This document shows, one piece after another, positions 1 to 9,706 of a stretch of DNA of 64,000 nt. Position numbers and translations under genes: made by a program. A model generated the notes under the pieces. That model searched no databases. It was not told where the DNA came from and saw only the letters and a program-made list of their open reading frames with translations. The DNA lies in contig NZ_JASISM010000008.1 in assembly GCF_030063145.1 (NCBI RefSeq), positions 62,001-126,000 of the forward strand. Direction: 5' to 3'. Positions within the stretch are counted from its first letter, which is position 1. The number at the start of each line of letters is the position of its first letter. The stretch comes from Cryobacterium sp. PH31-L1. Lineage in GTDB: Bacteria > Actinomycetota > Actinomycetes > Actinomycetales > Microbacteriaceae.

Positions 1-746
1 GCGTCGCGCACATCGGAGATTGCCTGCGCGGTGCTGTACACCGACGGAAGCGCGATACCGAGGGCATAGAGCGTGCTGCGGATGACCCCGGCGTGATAGG
101 CCTCGACCGCCAGCAGGCCCGCAGCGGCCTCGAGGTAGGTCTTGTTCGTGATCAGCGGCGCTGCGCCCTTGTAGGCGGTAACTCCGACGTCCTCGAAGAT
201 AAAGGCACCGAACAGGAAGTTCGCCTCGTTCGCGTAGACGTCGAACTTCTCGCCCGCCTTGATCAGCCCCGCTGCCTGGGCGGCAGCGGTGAAGCTCGCG
301 TCGAGGTTGATCTTCGGGCGAGACACGGCCGCACTGCCGAGCGCAGAACGCAGGAACGCCACGTGGGCCTTCTCGTCGGCGGCGATCTCATCGGCGTACT
401 TCTTGATGATCGACGTCTTGAAATGCACCATGCGACCGCCAGTCACGCCACCGCGGGTACCCGTTCCGGTGGTGAGGCTGTCGGGCAGCCCGCTTCCGGT
501 CGTGGCGCGCAGATAGAACTCTGCCTCGAGGTACTCAAGATTGAGGGCGAAGTTCAAAATGGACGCGTCACTCGGCGCGGCTGCCGGGCCGGTCGATTCC
601 GCGGCGAGCGCTGGGCCGCCGGTGGCGAGCATCGCCGCTCCCACCCCGAACCCGGCCACACCAGCCGCCCGCAGAAAGTTTCGGCGGTCCGAAGAATTCT
701 CTGCACTGCGGTTGATAGCGCTGGTAATGAAACCCTGATCAAACAT
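1..746 (-). CDS. Tat-exported ferritin-like domain protein (partial, runs off the left edge)
   Basis: The frame opens at an ATG at 746 behind AGGAG and runs through position 1, so the C-terminus is missing. The N-terminus carries a twin-arginine motif (SDRRNFLRA, about residues 19-27), a hydrophobic stretch and an Ala-x-Ala cleavage region, so the protein should be exported folded by the Tat system. The mature part is helical and has ferritin-like metal-ligand patterns: [16 protein letters not shown] and VEAYH, the last two being E-x-x-H pairs. This fits the Ferritin_2 type of secreted ferritin-like proteins. Real iron or oxidoreductase activity is unknown for most of the family. tatC and tatA lie just upstream on the same strand, so the exporter is encoded beside a probable substrate. 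About 248 codons are visible. Confidence 0.85.
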   Translation of the reverse strand, partial: MFDQGFITSAINRSAENSSDRRNFLRAAGVAGFGVGAAMLATGGPALAAESTGPAAAPSDASILNFALNLEYLEAEFYLRATTGSGLPDSLTTGTGTRGGVTGGRMVHFKTSIIKKYADEIAADEKAHVAFLRSALGSAAVSRPKINLDASFTAAAQAAGLIKAGEKFDVYANEANFLFGAFIFEDVGVTAYKGAAPLITNKTYLEAAAGLLAVEAYHAGVIRSTLYALGIALPSVYSTAQAISDVRD

Positions 747-967
747 CCTTGTTCTCCTGTCGATTGGCGAATGTGCCGGGTGTGTCTGAAGTAACAACGG
801 CAACCTACCCGCTCAAATCAATCTCCCGGATGGCTGGACACGCACGTAAGCAAACGATAAGAATTATGCTCACTTTTTTTGTTTGCACGTGCTGCACGTT
901 TTCCGGCGCGACTGGGCGCCAGCCAGCGGATGCCTGCGGCCTGCGCCGGCTCGTGCCAGGCATCGAG

Positions 968-1783
968 TCAGAGCAGGAGGCCGTCGCTGCCGACCGGGGG
1001 TAACCGGCGAGCCACCCGGCGATCGTGGAGGACCGCGATACCGTAAGCGGCGAAGTACAGCACCACCATGGGAATGGCGAGCAGGAACATCGATACCAGG
1101 TCGGCGGCCGGGGTCGCGATGGCGGTGAACAGAATAATGACGAGCATCGCCACGCGCCAGGATTTGATGATGGAGCGCGCACTGATCACGCCGGCGAAGT
1201 TCAGCAGCACAATGAACACCGGCAGCACGAACGCGATTCCAATGGCGATCATGAGCTTGAGCACGAAGTCGAAGTAGTTCTGCGCGTTGATGAGCGCAGC
1301 ATCCTGTCGGGGCGCAAAGCTCGTCATGAGCTCGACCACGTGCGGCAGCACGTACCAGCCGGCCGCGCACCCGGCCAGAAACAGTGGCACGGCAGTGAAG
1401 AAGAAACCGAAGGTGTACTGCTTTTCTTTGCGGGTGAGCCCGGGGGTGAGAAAGGCGAAAATCTGGTAGAGCCACATCGGGCTCGAGACGATCAGGCCGA
1501 CATAGAAGGAGATGCGCAGTTTGAGGTCGAACGCACTCGTGATGTCGGGGTAGTTGATTTGCGCGTTGCGATTCTGGGCGCGCACGATCGCGTAGATCGG
1601 CTCGCGCAGGCCGTCCCAGACGAAGCTCGACAGAAACCAGCCGGCGATCGCGCCGACCAGGATGCCGAGGGCCGCCAGAAAGAGCCGCTTGCGCAACTCC
1701 AGCAGGTGCTGGCCGAGAGACATCTTGCCTGTGCGCTTGTTCGCACCTTTATCCGGGGCGCTCCGCACCCCCTGCACGACCAT
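968..1783 (-). CDS. tatC: Sec-independent protein translocase subunit TatC
   Basis: TatC is the multispanning membrane receptor that binds twin-arginine signal peptides with TatA/B. The protein of about 271 residues shows the family N-terminus (MSLGQHLLELRKRLF), the loop FLTPGLTRKEK, and six hydrophobic segments in the usual order. I chose the ATG at 1783, 5 bases after the tatA stop codon. An internal ATG at 1723 (MSLGQHL) is a possible alternative. It is co-directional and almost contiguous with tatA, so the two form an operon. No tatB is visible, which fits the minimal TatAC arrangement, although tatB is often encoded elsewhere in actinobacteria. Confidence 0.96.
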   Translation of the reverse strand: MVVQGVRSAPDKGANKRTGKMSLGQHLLELRKRLFLAALGILVGAIAGWFLSSFVWDGLREPIYAIVRAQNRNAQINYPDITSAFDLKLRISFYVGLIVSSPMWLYQIFAFLTPGLTRKEKQYTFGFFFTAVPLFLAGCAAGWYVLPHVVELMTSFAPRQDAALINAQNYFDFVLKLMIAIGIAFVLPVFIVLLNFAGVISARSIIKSWRVAMLVIILFTAIATPAADLVSMFLLAIPMVVLYFAAYGIAVLHDRRVARRLPPVGSDGLLL

Positions 1784-1788
1784 CTGGC

Positions 1789-2001
1789 CTAGACCTTCGG
1801 GTTCGGCGTGCCGCTCGAATCGGTGCCGGAGCTTTTCTCGGTCGGTGTTTCCTCGGTGCGTTCCGGCGTGATCTCGCTCTTGAAGATCTTCATCGACTGA
1901 CCGAGACTGCGGGCGAGCCCTGGCAGTTTCGGAGCGCCGAACAACAGCAGTATCACAACGAGAATGATTAGAAAATGCCATCCGGTCAGGTTGCTGAGCA
2001 T
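1789..2001 (-). CDS. tatA: Sec-independent protein translocase subunit TatA
   Basis: This 70-residue protein has the TatA layout: a short N-terminal membrane helix ([14 protein letters not shown]), the hinge [14 protein letters not shown], an amphipathic helix and a polar, Glu/Thr-rich tail. TatA multimers form the translocation path. The ATG at 2001 follows GGGAG at a normal spacing. It is the first gene of a tatA-tatC operon. The 128 bases between it and nasB probably hold the promoter, but I could not pick out a convincing -35/-10 pair. Confidence 0.95.
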   Translation of the reverse strand: MLSNLTGWHFLIILVVILLLFGAPKLPGLARSLGQSMKIFKSEITPERTEETPTEKSSGTDSSGTPNPKV

Positions 2002-2129
2002 GTAAATTCTCCCTCGAATCAAGTCGGTCGTGCAGCAGTGTAACGGCCACACCCGTGGCGAAACCGGGTAAAGCTCAGCATTTTCTTGGGTTGTAAGATT
2101 TCCCCTAGAAATCCGGGTGAAACGGATGC

Positions 2130-3707
2130 CTACCCGGCGGTTCCCGCGGCGGGTTCGGCCGTGACGAAGTGCTCGAGAACGTCGCCGATGCGCATTTTGC
2201 AGCCGCCGCATCCGGTGCCGGCCCTGGTGGCCGTGCTGATGCAGGCGACGCTGGTGTTTCCGGCCGCGGCCGAGTCGGCGATGGCTCCGACCGTGACCCC
2301 GTTGCACCAGCACACGGTCGCATCGAGGGCGAACGAACTGCCCGCGGAGGGCTCGTAGTCCGGCCCGTCGTAGCGCAGCAGTACGGAGCGATCGAATGGC
2401 AGTTCGCTGCCACGTTCGAACAGCAGCGTGAGTTCGGCGGCCGTGCGCGGCATGCCGACGCAGACAAAGCCCTCGAGAATACCGTCGCGGGTTACCATTT
2501 TCACGTAGCGACCGTGCTCGGGGTCGGCCCATTGTGACACGCTCAGCGGCGCCCCGGAGCAGCCGGCAGCGTGCTCATCGACGGCACGATCCCACGGGTC
2601 GGCACCGGTATTTCCCGCCGACACGACGTCGATGCCCTCTGCCTTCAGCATGACCACGGCAGACATCGAAGCCGCCAGCGGCAACGCCTCGCCCCGGCCG
2701 AGCACCTCGGCGGCGAATCGCGCGGCGAGCCAGTCGGCCTGACGCCAGCCCGGCCCGATCAGGCCGCTTGGCCCGCCGGAGGGCAGCGCGGTGGAATCGC
2801 CGGCGCGAGGCGCAGGAGCCACGTGCGCGCAGTCGCCGATCGCGTAGATGCGCGGGTCGCCCCAGCTCGCCAGGTTTTCATCGACCAGGATTCCGGTCGA
2901 CACCGGCAGTGCCGCCAGTTGGGCGAGCTCGGTGCGAGCACCGACACCGCAGGAGAGCAGCAGCAGGTCGCCGTGAATCTGCTTGCCGTCAGCACAGATC
3001 AGGGCATCGAACCGGTCCACGCCGTCGTCGTCCTGGTGAAAGAGCAGGCTTTCGGCGCGGGAGTGATTCACCATCGTCACGCCGGACCGCCGCGCGCTCT
3101 GCGCGAGCACGCTGCCGCCGCTGCGGTCGAGGTTGCGTGCCATGGGAATCTCTCCGTGATAGACCACACAGGCCTCGGCCCCGGCGTCGGCCGCGGCGAG
3201 GGCGATCTCCATGCCGAGCACGCCGGCGCCGAGTACAACGATGCGGGCTCCGGCAGTTACGGCCGCGAGCACCCGCTGCGCGTCGTCAAGGTCACGAAGC
3301 ACGGTGACCCCGCGCGGGAGCGGGGCGCCGCTGGTGTCGAGGGTGGGCACGTTGGCACGCGCGCCGGTGGCGAGCACGAGCCGGTCGTAGGCTAACAGTG
3401 TGCCGTCGCTGAGCGACACCGAACGGCGACTGCGGAGGATGGCCGTGACGCTCAGGCCCAAGCGCAGGTGCACGCCGGCGCCCCGCGCGGCGAGCGGGTC
3501 GGTGATCTCGAGAGTGTCCCGATCGGCATGGCCGACAGCATATTCGGCGATCAACACCCGGTTGTAGGCGTCCGCGCTCTCGGCCCCGACCACGGTCAGC
3601 GTCGCCGCGCCGGCCCGCACGAGCGGCAGCAGCTCGTCGACGAAACGGGCACCGACTGGGCCGTAGCCGACCAGCACGATGCGCTCGGGGTTGAGGTGTT
3701 CAGACAT
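2130..3707 (-). CDS. nasB: Assimilatory nitrate reductase electron-transfer subunit (NasB-like FAD/NAD(P)H oxidoreductase with BFD domain)
   Basis: This 525-residue flavoprotein starts with an FAD-binding Rossmann motif ([18 protein letters not shown]) and has a second, NAD-binding Rossmann motif ([21 protein letters not shown]). It ends with a BFD-like [2Fe-2S] domain containing CWC and GCGGC cysteines. That order matches the N-terminal half of assimilatory nitrite reductase NirB and the stand-alone Bacillus-type NasB, which passes electrons from NAD(P)H to nitrate reductase. Its ATG lies inside the end of nasC (8-base overlap), indicating translational coupling. The sirohaem half of NirB is absent, so this is not nitrite reductase itself. 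Confidence 0.88.
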   Translation of the reverse strand: MSEHLNPERIVLVGYGPVGARFVDELLPLVRAGAATLTVVGAESADAYNRVLIAEYAVGHADRDTLEITDPLAARGAGVHLRLGLSVTAILRSRRSVSLSDGTLLAYDRLVLATGARANVPTLDTSGAPLPRGVTVLRDLDDAQRVLAAVTAGARIVVLGAGVLGMEIALAAADAGAEACVVYHGEIPMARNLDRSGGSVLAQSARRSGVTMVNHSRAESLLFHQDDDGVDRFDALICADGKQIHGDLLLLSCGVGARTELAQLAALPVSTGILVDENLASWGDPRIYAIGDCAHVAPAPRAGDSTALPSGGPSGLIGPGWRQADWLAARFAAEVLGRGEALPLAASMSAVVMLKAEGIDVVSAGNTGADPWDRAVDEHAAGCSGAPLSVSQWADPEHGRYVKMVTRDGILEGFVCVGMPRTAAELTLLFERGSELPFDRSVLLRYDGPDYEPSAGSSFALDATVCWCNGVTVGAIADSAAAGNTSVACISTATRAGTGCGGCKMRIGDVLEHFVTAEPAAGTAG

Positions 3708-5874
3708 GGGCGCCTGCTTCCACGAGCGCACGCACTCGAACGGTCGTCTTCTTGAATTCGGGCATGCCGCTCACGGGATCGGTCTCGTCGTCGGTCAGCA
3801 AGTTGGCGCGCTGGTCGCCGGCAAAGTGAAACGGTAAAAAGACCGTGTCCACGCGGATGTCGGTGCTCACCTGGGCCCGGCAGCGCACCGCTCCCCGGTC
3901 ATTGCTGACCTCGACCCAGGCCTCGTCGCTGATTCCGAGCTGCTCCGCGGTCGCCGGGTGCAGCTGCAGGCGAGCCTCCGGCTGGGCGTCGGCGAGCTCC
4001 CGCACCCGCCGGGTCTGGGTGCCGCTCTGGTAGTGCTCGAGCAGGCGGCCGGTGATCAGCGTGAGGGTACCACCGACCTGCGCCGGTGCACCGCGGCGCC
4101 GAGCCGTGACGGGCACGAGGTGCGCCCGGCCGTCCGGGTGGGCGAAATCGTGCTGGAACAGCCGGGGCGTTCCGGTCGACCCGACCGGGTAGGGCCAGAA
4201 GGCCGGCTCTTCGGAGTCGAGCAGCGCATAGCTCAGCCCGGAATAGTCGGCCAGGCCGCCCTCCGATGCCCGGCAGAGTTCGTCGAACACCTCGGACGCC
4301 TCGGCACTGAACGTTGACGCCGAATCGAGCCGGCGGGCCAGTTCCTGCCAGATCCACAGTTCGCTGCGCACGCCTTCCGGCGCGTCGACGGCCAAGCGGC
4401 GACGGATGACGCGGCCCTCGAGCGAGGTCATCGTGCCTTCTTCTTCAGCCCACTGGGTCACCGGCAGCACGACGTCGGCGAGTACCGCAGTTTCGGAGAA
4501 GAAGAAGTCGGCGACGACCAGGAAGTCGAGGGTTTTCAGGGCGGCGTGAACCCGGTCGGCGTTCGGAGCCGAGACGACGACGTTGCTGCCGTGCACGAGC
4601 AGGCAGCGGATGCCGCCCGGCTCGCCGAGCGAGGACAGCAATTCGACCGCGGGAAGGCCGATGCCGGGAAGGCTGTCGGGGTCGACACCCCAGACCCCGG
4701 CGACGTGGGCGCGGGCGGCGGGATCGTTGATCTTTCGGTAGCCGGGCAGTTGGTCGCATTTCTGCCCGTGTTCCCGACCGCCCTGCCCGTTGCCCTGGCC
4801 GGTGAGCGTGCCGTAGCCGGAGTGCGTCGTGCCGACGAGGCCGAGCACCAGGCTGAGGTTGATGGCGGCGGTGGCCGTGTCGGTGCCGTCGGCGTGCTGC
4901 TCGACGCCCCGCCCGGTGAGAATGTAGGTGCCGCAGCCGGTTGCGGCTCCCCGCGCCACGCCGGCGGCGAGGCGCCGGGCCAGTTCGCGCAGCTGCCAGA
5001 CCGGAACCCCGGTCTGTTCCGCCGCCCGGGTGGGCCACCACTGGCTCACGCTGCGGCGCACCGCATCGAAGCCGGTGGTGCGTTTGGTCAGATAATCGAG
5101 ATCGGCCAGTTTCTCGGCGATGACGATGTGGGTCAGGCCGAGCAGCAGCACGAGGTCGCTGCCCGGGGTCGGCTGCACGTGCATGCCGGCGCCGTCGTCG
5201 GTGAGCCGCGCTGTCGCGGTGCGGCGGGGGTCGACGACCACGAGGCCGCCGGCGGCGCGAGCGCCCTCGAGGTGGCCGATGAACGGCGGCATGGTCTGCG
5301 CCACATTGGAACCGAGAATCAAAATGGTGTCGGCCGCGTCGAGCTCATCGACCCGGAACGGCAGTCCCCGGTCCAGGCCGAACGCCCGGTCGCCCGCGGC
5401 AGCGGCGCTCGACATGCAGAACCGACCGTTGTAGTCGATGCGGCTCGACCCAAGGGCCACCCGGGTGAACTTGCCGAGCTGGTAGGCCTTCTCGTTGGTC
5501 AGGCCGCCGCCGCCGAACGCGCCGACCGCGTCGGCTCCGTGCTGGGCCCGGGTCTCGCGGAGTTTCGCGGCGACGAGGTCGAGTGCGTCGCTCCAGGAGG
5601 CCGGCTCGAAGGAACCGTCTGCCTGTCGCAGCAGGGGTTCGAGAATGCGATCCGGGGAGCCCAGCAATTCGGCCGAGGTCCAGCCCTTCTTGCACAGGCC
5701 CCCGCGGTTGGTCGGGAAGTCCCTGCCCGTGACCGTCACCGCGGCCCGCGAAACGGATGCTGCGGCATCCGCTTCGCTGTCGGCTACCTGAGCAACCGGC
5801 GTCATTTCGACGGGACTGAGCGTCATCGCACACTGCAGGGCACAGTACGGGCAGTGGGTTCGGGCCACAGGCAT
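3700..5874 (-). CDS. nasC: Assimilatory nitrate reductase catalytic subunit, molybdopterin oxidoreductase
   Basis: This cytoplasmic enzyme of about 724 residues reduces nitrate to nitrite. The N-terminal cysteine set (HCPYCALQC, then GLCKKG) is the [4Fe-4S] site of Nas/Nap/formate dehydrogenase enzymes. It is followed by the bis-MGD fold and a C-terminal dinucleotide-binding domain ([18 protein letters not shown]). There is no Tat signal, which suits assimilatory rather than periplasmic use. The start chosen is the ATG at 5874, 5 bases after the narK stop, because the cysteine motif begins only a few residues later; the open frame extends further upstream without family-like sequence. It sits between narK and nasB in one operon. 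Confidence 0.93.
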   Translation of the reverse strand: MPVARTHCPYCALQCAMTLSPVEMTPVAQVADSEADAAASVSRAAVTVTGRDFPTNRGGLCKKGWTSAELLGSPDRILEPLLRQADGSFEPASWSDALDLVAAKLRETRAQHGADAVGAFGGGGLTNEKAYQLGKFTRVALGSSRIDYNGRFCMSSAAAAGDRAFGLDRGLPFRVDELDAADTILILGSNVAQTMPPFIGHLEGARAAGGLVVVDPRRTATARLTDDGAGMHVQPTPGSDLVLLLGLTHIVIAEKLADLDYLTKRTTGFDAVRRSVSQWWPTRAAEQTGVPVWQLRELARRLAAGVARGAATGCGTYILTGRGVEQHADGTDTATAAINLSLVLGLVGTTHSGYGTLTGQGNGQGGREHGQKCDQLPGYRKINDPAARAHVAGVWGVDPDSLPGIGLPAVELLSSLGEPGGIRCLLVHGSNVVVSAPNADRVHAALKTLDFLVVADFFFSETAVLADVVLPVTQWAEEEGTMTSLEGRVIRRRLAVDAPEGVRSELWIWQELARRLDSASTFSAEASEVFDELCRASEGGLADYSGLSYALLDSEEPAFWPYPVGSTGTPRLFQHDFAHPDGRAHLVPVTARRRGAPAQVGGTLTLITGRLLEHYQSGTQTRRVRELADAQPEARLQLHPATAEQLGISDEAWVEVSNDRGAVRCRAQVSTDIRVDTVFLPFHFAGDQRANLLTDDETDPVSGMPEFKKTTVRVRALVEAGAHV

Positions 5875-5879
5875 GGGGT

Positions 5880-7286
5880 CTAGATCTTCTGGCCGGCGAC
5901 GGACGAGCCGCGGCGAAGGTAGACGAAGGCGGTGACACACATCATGATGACATAGGCGATGGCAAAGGCATAGATCGCGCTTGAGTAGTCGCCGGTGGTG
6001 GTCTTGGAGTAGCCGAGCACCTGCGGGATAATGAATCCGCCGTAGGCTCCGACTGCGGAGATGAGACCGAGGGCTGCGGCCGTCTTGCGCTGCGTGTTGA
6101 CGTCACCCGAGTTCTTATGGGCGTCCTTCACACCGCTCTTGGCGGAGAACACGCTTGGAATCATGCGGTAGGTCGAACCGTTGCCGATTCCGGTGGCGAC
6201 GAAGATGAGCAGGAAGCTGCCGAGGAACGCCCAGAAGTTGCCGAGCGGCAGAACCGCGACGACCACGAGGGCACCGCCGGCCATGACGCCGAAGGCAGCG
6301 ACGGTGACGGATGCCCCGCCGAAGCGATCGGCCAGGCGTCCGCCGGCCGGGCGGGCCAGCGACCCAACCAGGGCGCCGATGAAGGCGAGCGACAGCGAGG
6401 CGGACGCGACCTGGAAGGTGGAGTAGGCGGGGAACTGGTCGGCGATGAGCTTGGGGAAGACGCTCGCGAAGCCGATGAAGGAACCGAAGGTGCCGATGTA
6501 GAGCACGGCGAGAATCCAGAAGTGCGGCTCCTTCACGGCGGCGATGGATCCGGCGAAATCGGCCTTGGCGTTGGTGAGGTTGTCCATGTACTTCCAGGCG
6601 CCCCACATGGCGACCAGGATCAGCGGCACCCAGAACCAGCCGGCGAGCGAGATGTTGAGGGTTCCGACGGCGCCGAGGGTGATCAGGATCGGCACGATGA
6701 GCTGGGCCATCGAAGCGCCGAGGTTGCCGCCGGCAGCGTTGAGGCCGAGCGCGTAGCCCTTCTGGCTCTGCGGGTAGAAGTAGGTGATGTTCGACATGGA
6801 GCTGGCGAAGTTGCCACCGCCGAAGCCAGCGAGGGCGGCGACGAAGAGCATGACGCCGAACGGGGTGTCGGGGTTACCGACGCAGAAGCCGAGGGCGATC
6901 GACGGGATCAGCAGCAGTCCGGCCGAGATGATGGTCCAGTTGCGGCCACCGAACTTCGGTACCAGGAAGGTGTAGGGGAAGCGCAGGGTGGCACCGACGA
7001 GGCTCGGCATGGAGATGAGCCAGAACACTTCGGCGGTGGAGAAGGTGAAACCGGCGGCCGGCAGCGACACGACGACGATGCTCCACAGCTGCCAGACCAC
7101 GAAGCCGAGGAACTCGGCGAAGATCGACCATTTCAGGTTGCGGGAGGCGATGAGTTTGCCGCCCTGGTCCCACTGCTTCTTGTTCTCGGGGTTCCAATTG
7201 TCGATCCACCGGCCGGGACGGTGTACGAGCACCGCCGCATCGGTATCGATCGGGTTGGGTGCTGATTCAACGGTGCTGGATGTCAT
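5880..7286 (-). CDS. narK: Nitrate/nitrite transporter, NarK family (MFS/NNP)
   Basis: This major facilitator protein of 468 residues has about twelve hydrophobic spans and the glycine-rich nitrate signature near helix 5 (LAGFGGGNFASSMSNI). The N-terminal cytoplasmic stretch WIDNWNPENKKQWDQGG is typical of actinobacterial NarK-like porters. It probably imports nitrate for the NasC/NasB pair encoded directly downstream. The ATG at 7286 follows a GAGG-type ribosome site and leaves an N-terminus like that of relatives. As first gene of the cluster it should carry the nitrogen-responsive promoter. Confidence 0.93.
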   Translation of the reverse strand: MTSSTVESAPNPIDTDAAVLVHRPGRWIDNWNPENKKQWDQGGKLIASRNLKWSIFAEFLGFVVWQLWSIVVVSLPAAGFTFSTAEVFWLISMPSLVGATLRFPYTFLVPKFGGRNWTIISAGLLLIPSIALGFCVGNPDTPFGVMLFVAALAGFGGGNFASSMSNITYFYPQSQKGYALGLNAAGGNLGASMAQLIVPILITLGAVGTLNISLAGWFWVPLILVAMWGAWKYMDNLTNAKADFAGSIAAVKEPHFWILAVLYIGTFGSFIGFASVFPKLIADQFPAYSTFQVASASLSLAFIGALVGSLARPAGGRLADRFGGASVTVAAFGVMAGGALVVVAVLPLGNFWAFLGSFLLIFVATGIGNGSTYRMIPSVFSAKSGVKDAHKNSGDVNTQRKTAAALGLISAVGAYGGFIIPQVLGYSKTTTGDYSSAIYAFAIAYVIMMCVTAFVYLRRGSSVAGQKI

Positions 7287-7349
7287 CGAAGTTCCCTCGG
7301 GAGGTGGCGGAAAGCGGCGGGGCAGCACGGGCGGCTTCCCTCCCTCGAC

Positions 7350-7390
7350 GTTAGCCAGCGCGTGTTTCCGGCAACCGTGGCAACCGTTAC
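7350..7390 (-). promoter_or_regulatory. Candidate nitrogen-control region upstream of narK
   Basis: On the minus strand this stretch reads GGTAAC, then a 9-base tandem repeat ACGGTTGCC twice (7370-7387), then GGAAAC and GCTAAC. The GTAAC/GAAAC/CTAAC pieces resemble half-sites of the actinobacterial regulator GlnR, which controls nitrate assimilation in relatives. The spacing of the last pair is 8 rather than the usual 6 bases, so the match is imperfect and the call is tentative. Confidence 0.3.
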
Positions 7391-7553
7391 CTTTCGATCA
7401 CCAGATGATCACACCGAGTTGAGGGGGGTGTTGGGGCGCTGTTACATGACGGACACATTCCAGGCCTGGCCCGGTGATACGGGCAGCGGATGCCGGGCGT
7501 GGCAGAATTGGACGACCTGCGCCCTGCGTATCCGCTGTTTGAAAGGCCCGCAC

Positions 7554-8348
7554 ATGACGATCACCGCCGCCGCCGACGGTTCTGCCCTCGGAAACCCCGG
7601 ACCGGCCGGCTGGGCCTGGTATGTCGACGACTCCTCCTGGGCGGCCGGCGGCTGGAAGCACGCCACCAATAACCAGGGCGAGCTGAAGGCCGTGCTGGAA
7701 TTGTTTCGGGCGACAGCACACATCGACGACGACCTGCTGGTGCTGTGCGATAGCCAGTACGTGATCAACTCGGTGACGAAGTGGATGAAGGGTTGGAAGG
7801 CCAAGGGCTGGCGCAAGGGCGACGGGAAACCGGTGATGAACCTCGACCTGCTGAAGGAGATCGACGCGGCCATCGCCGGCCGCCGGTACCGCTTCGAATG
7901 GGTCAAGGGGCATATTGGGCATCCGCTCAACGAGGCTGCCGATGAGCGTGCACGCGGCGCGGCCGAGGCGTTTCAGCGCGGTCGGCCGGCACCGGCCGGG
8001 CCAGGTTTTGCCGGGGCTGCTGCGGCAGCCGAACCGGTGGTGCCGGCGCGAGAGGCGGCATCCGTCGGGCAGAGCGGCACGGGCACGCCGACCCTCACCT
8101 CGGGCCGGGTCACCGAGCGGGCCGCCGCCTATTCGCACGACGAGCTGTTCTCGTTCGACGACCTCGGTGACGACATCGGCGAGGACCACCGCGACCTCAC
8201 CGACCCGCACGGCCCCGACGCGATGCGCAGCACCAGTGAGCTGCACCGGGTGACGCTGTCGCTCAGCGCCGAGGAACACCGTCGCCTGGTGCAGAGGGCT
8301 ACGGCTCGCGGAGTGACCGTCGAGGAGTATCTGCGCGGCCAGATCTAA
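7554..8348 (+). CDS. rnhA: Ribonuclease HI with C-terminal extension
   Basis: Residues 1-145 form an RNase H domain that cleaves the RNA strand of RNA/DNA hybrids. The acidic active-site positions are present: AADGSALGNPGPAGW, GELKAV, CDSQYV and the late Asp in NEAADERA, with the conserved VKGH before it. A linker rich in Ala and Pro follows. The last 35 or so residues (HRVTLSLSAEEHRRLVQRA...) look like a small helical, DNA-binding-like tail of a kind seen in related actinobacterial enzymes. I chose the ATG at 7554 because the catalytic motif starts five residues later; the longer open frame upstream has no family resemblance. Confidence 0.92.
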   Translation: MTITAAADGSALGNPGPAGWAWYVDDSSWAAGGWKHATNNQGELKAVLELFRATAHIDDDLLVLCDSQYVINSVTKWMKGWKAKGWRKGDGKPVMNLDLLKEIDAAIAGRRYRFEWVKGHIGHPLNEAADERARGAAEAFQRGRPAPAGPGFAGAAAAAEPVVPAREAASVGQSGTGTPTLTSGRVTERAAAYSHDELFSFDDLGDDIGEDHRDLTDPHGPDAMRSTSELHRVTLSLSAEEHRRLVQRATARGVTVEEYLRGQI

Positions 8349-8364
8349 ACCGCGCGACGTCCGG

Positions 8365-9603
8365 TCAGCGCACCCCGATGAGAGAGCGCAGGCCGAATTC
8401 GGAGACGATCGGAATGCCGTAGTCCCGTGCCTTGCCGGTCTTGCCGGTGAGCGACGCCGGGTCCGCGGCCACGAGCAGCCGGGTGCGCAGGGTGACCGCC
8501 GTGCCCAGGGACAGACCGCGGGCGACCAATTCCCGGCCCCAGTCGGAGCGGGCACGGGCCATGTCACCGGTCAGCACAACGATGTCGCCCTGCTCCAGCA
8601 GTACGGTGTCGATCGACGCGATCGGCAGCTGCACCACCGATGCGGGTGCCGCCAGTGCTGCGGCCACGACCTCCGGAGCGACGTCGAGCATGCGTGCGAC
8701 CGCGATCAAATCGGCGGAATCCGCGATGCTGAGAGCTCCGTTCGACCAGGCCACCCGCACGAGATCCTCGAAATAACGACGGTGCAGCGCGGTGCACTCG
8801 ACGGGATTGATGCCGCTGAATTCGGCCAGGACCCGCAGTTCGCGGGTCTCCCGCGGCGAAAGCACCCGATCGAGCAGGCACAAATCGAGCAGGGCGAGGT
8901 AGTCGAGGTGGTCCTCGGGGCCGGTGTAGTCGGGCAGTTTCACGGCCGCGCGGGCCAGGAAGCTCGGTCTCACCACTACGTCGTCCGGAGTTGACGGGTC
9001 GCGCTGTACCCACTCGGCGTCGGTACCCGCCGCAATTCTCGGCCAGGCAGAACGCTCGGCACGGTCCAGAGCGTCGATCCACGGTGCAGCTGTCGTCGAG
9101 CCGTGCAGGTAGGCGGCGAGCAGGCTCGCGCACGCCACGGCCTGCACCAGGGCACCGGGACCTGGTCCGATTTCGATGTCGTAGGCGGCGCAGCAATCGA
9201 CGAGGAGCCGACCGGCACCGGGCAAATACGTGCGGGCCAGCTGCATGGTGCAGACCGCCTCCAGTCCGCGCCCGGGGGCATAGCCAATCAGCTCGAACTC
9301 GCGCATCAGGAATCCGGTGACGAACTGGGCGTTGTGCGTCACCAATACCCGGCCGCGCAGCAGATCGACCAGGCGCGGTGCAATCTGTTCGAAGGTCGGC
9401 GCGCGCAGCAGTTCCGCCGTGCTGACGCCATGGTTTGCCACGTCGCCGGCGTTGCTTCCGGGGTTGATCACCGTTTCCCAGCGCTTGGCAATGCGACCAC
9501 CCTCGTCGAGGTGCACCACGGCGACCTCGACGACCCGATCCCGCTGATACGGGAACAGTCCGGTAGTTTTCAAACATATAACGGCGTATCCACGTTCGGG
9601 CAT
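8365..9603 (-). CDS. Exonuclease-like (DEDD fold) protein with BRCT domain, catalytic residues missing
   Basis: The first 170 or so residues of this 412-residue protein follow the pattern of the DnaQ/epsilon-type 3'-5' exonuclease. ExoI, usually D-x-E-T-T-G, reads C10-L-K12-T-T-G. ExoII, usually H-N-A-x-F-D, reads HNAQFV with Val95. ExoIII, usually H-x-A-x-x-D, reads GALVQAV. All four metal ligands are therefore gone while the fold markers remain. The C-terminal 80 residues (GDIVVLTGDMARARSDWG...) resemble a BRCT domain, a phosphopeptide or DNA-end binding module. GGAG precedes the ATG at 9603. The likely role is non-catalytic binding or scaffolding in DNA repair or replication; that is inference. 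Confidence 0.75.
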   Translation of the reverse strand: MPERGYAVICLKTTGLFPYQRDRVVEVAVVHLDEGGRIAKRWETVINPGSNAGDVANHGVSTAELLRAPTFEQIAPRLVDLLRGRVLVTHNAQFVTGFLMREFELIGYAPGRGLEAVCTMQLARTYLPGAGRLLVDCCAAYDIEIGPGPGALVQAVACASLLAAYLHGSTTAAPWIDALDRAERSAWPRIAAGTDAEWVQRDPSTPDDVVVRPSFLARAAVKLPDYTGPEDHLDYLALLDLCLLDRVLSPRETRELRVLAEFSGINPVECTALHRRYFEDLVRVAWSNGALSIADSADLIAVARMLDVAPEVVAAALAAPASVVQLPIASIDTVLLEQGDIVVLTGDMARARSDWGRELVARGLSLGTAVTLRTRLLVAADPASLTGKTGKARDYGIPIVSEFGLRSLIGVR

Positions 9604-9706
9604 GGTCACACTCCACAATCTTGTCTTGTGAAGTTATCCGCAAACCCCGCCCGACGCGACAGCCCGTTCGGGGGCTTGTGGGTCTTACCGCGCAGTGCTT
9701 TAATGC

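Noticed and set aside
1025..1792. Long plus-strand open frame antisense to tatC
   Set aside because: Composition is rich in Arg, Glu, His and Gly as expected for the complement of a high-GC gene; there is no ribosome site and tatC is unambiguous on the other strand.
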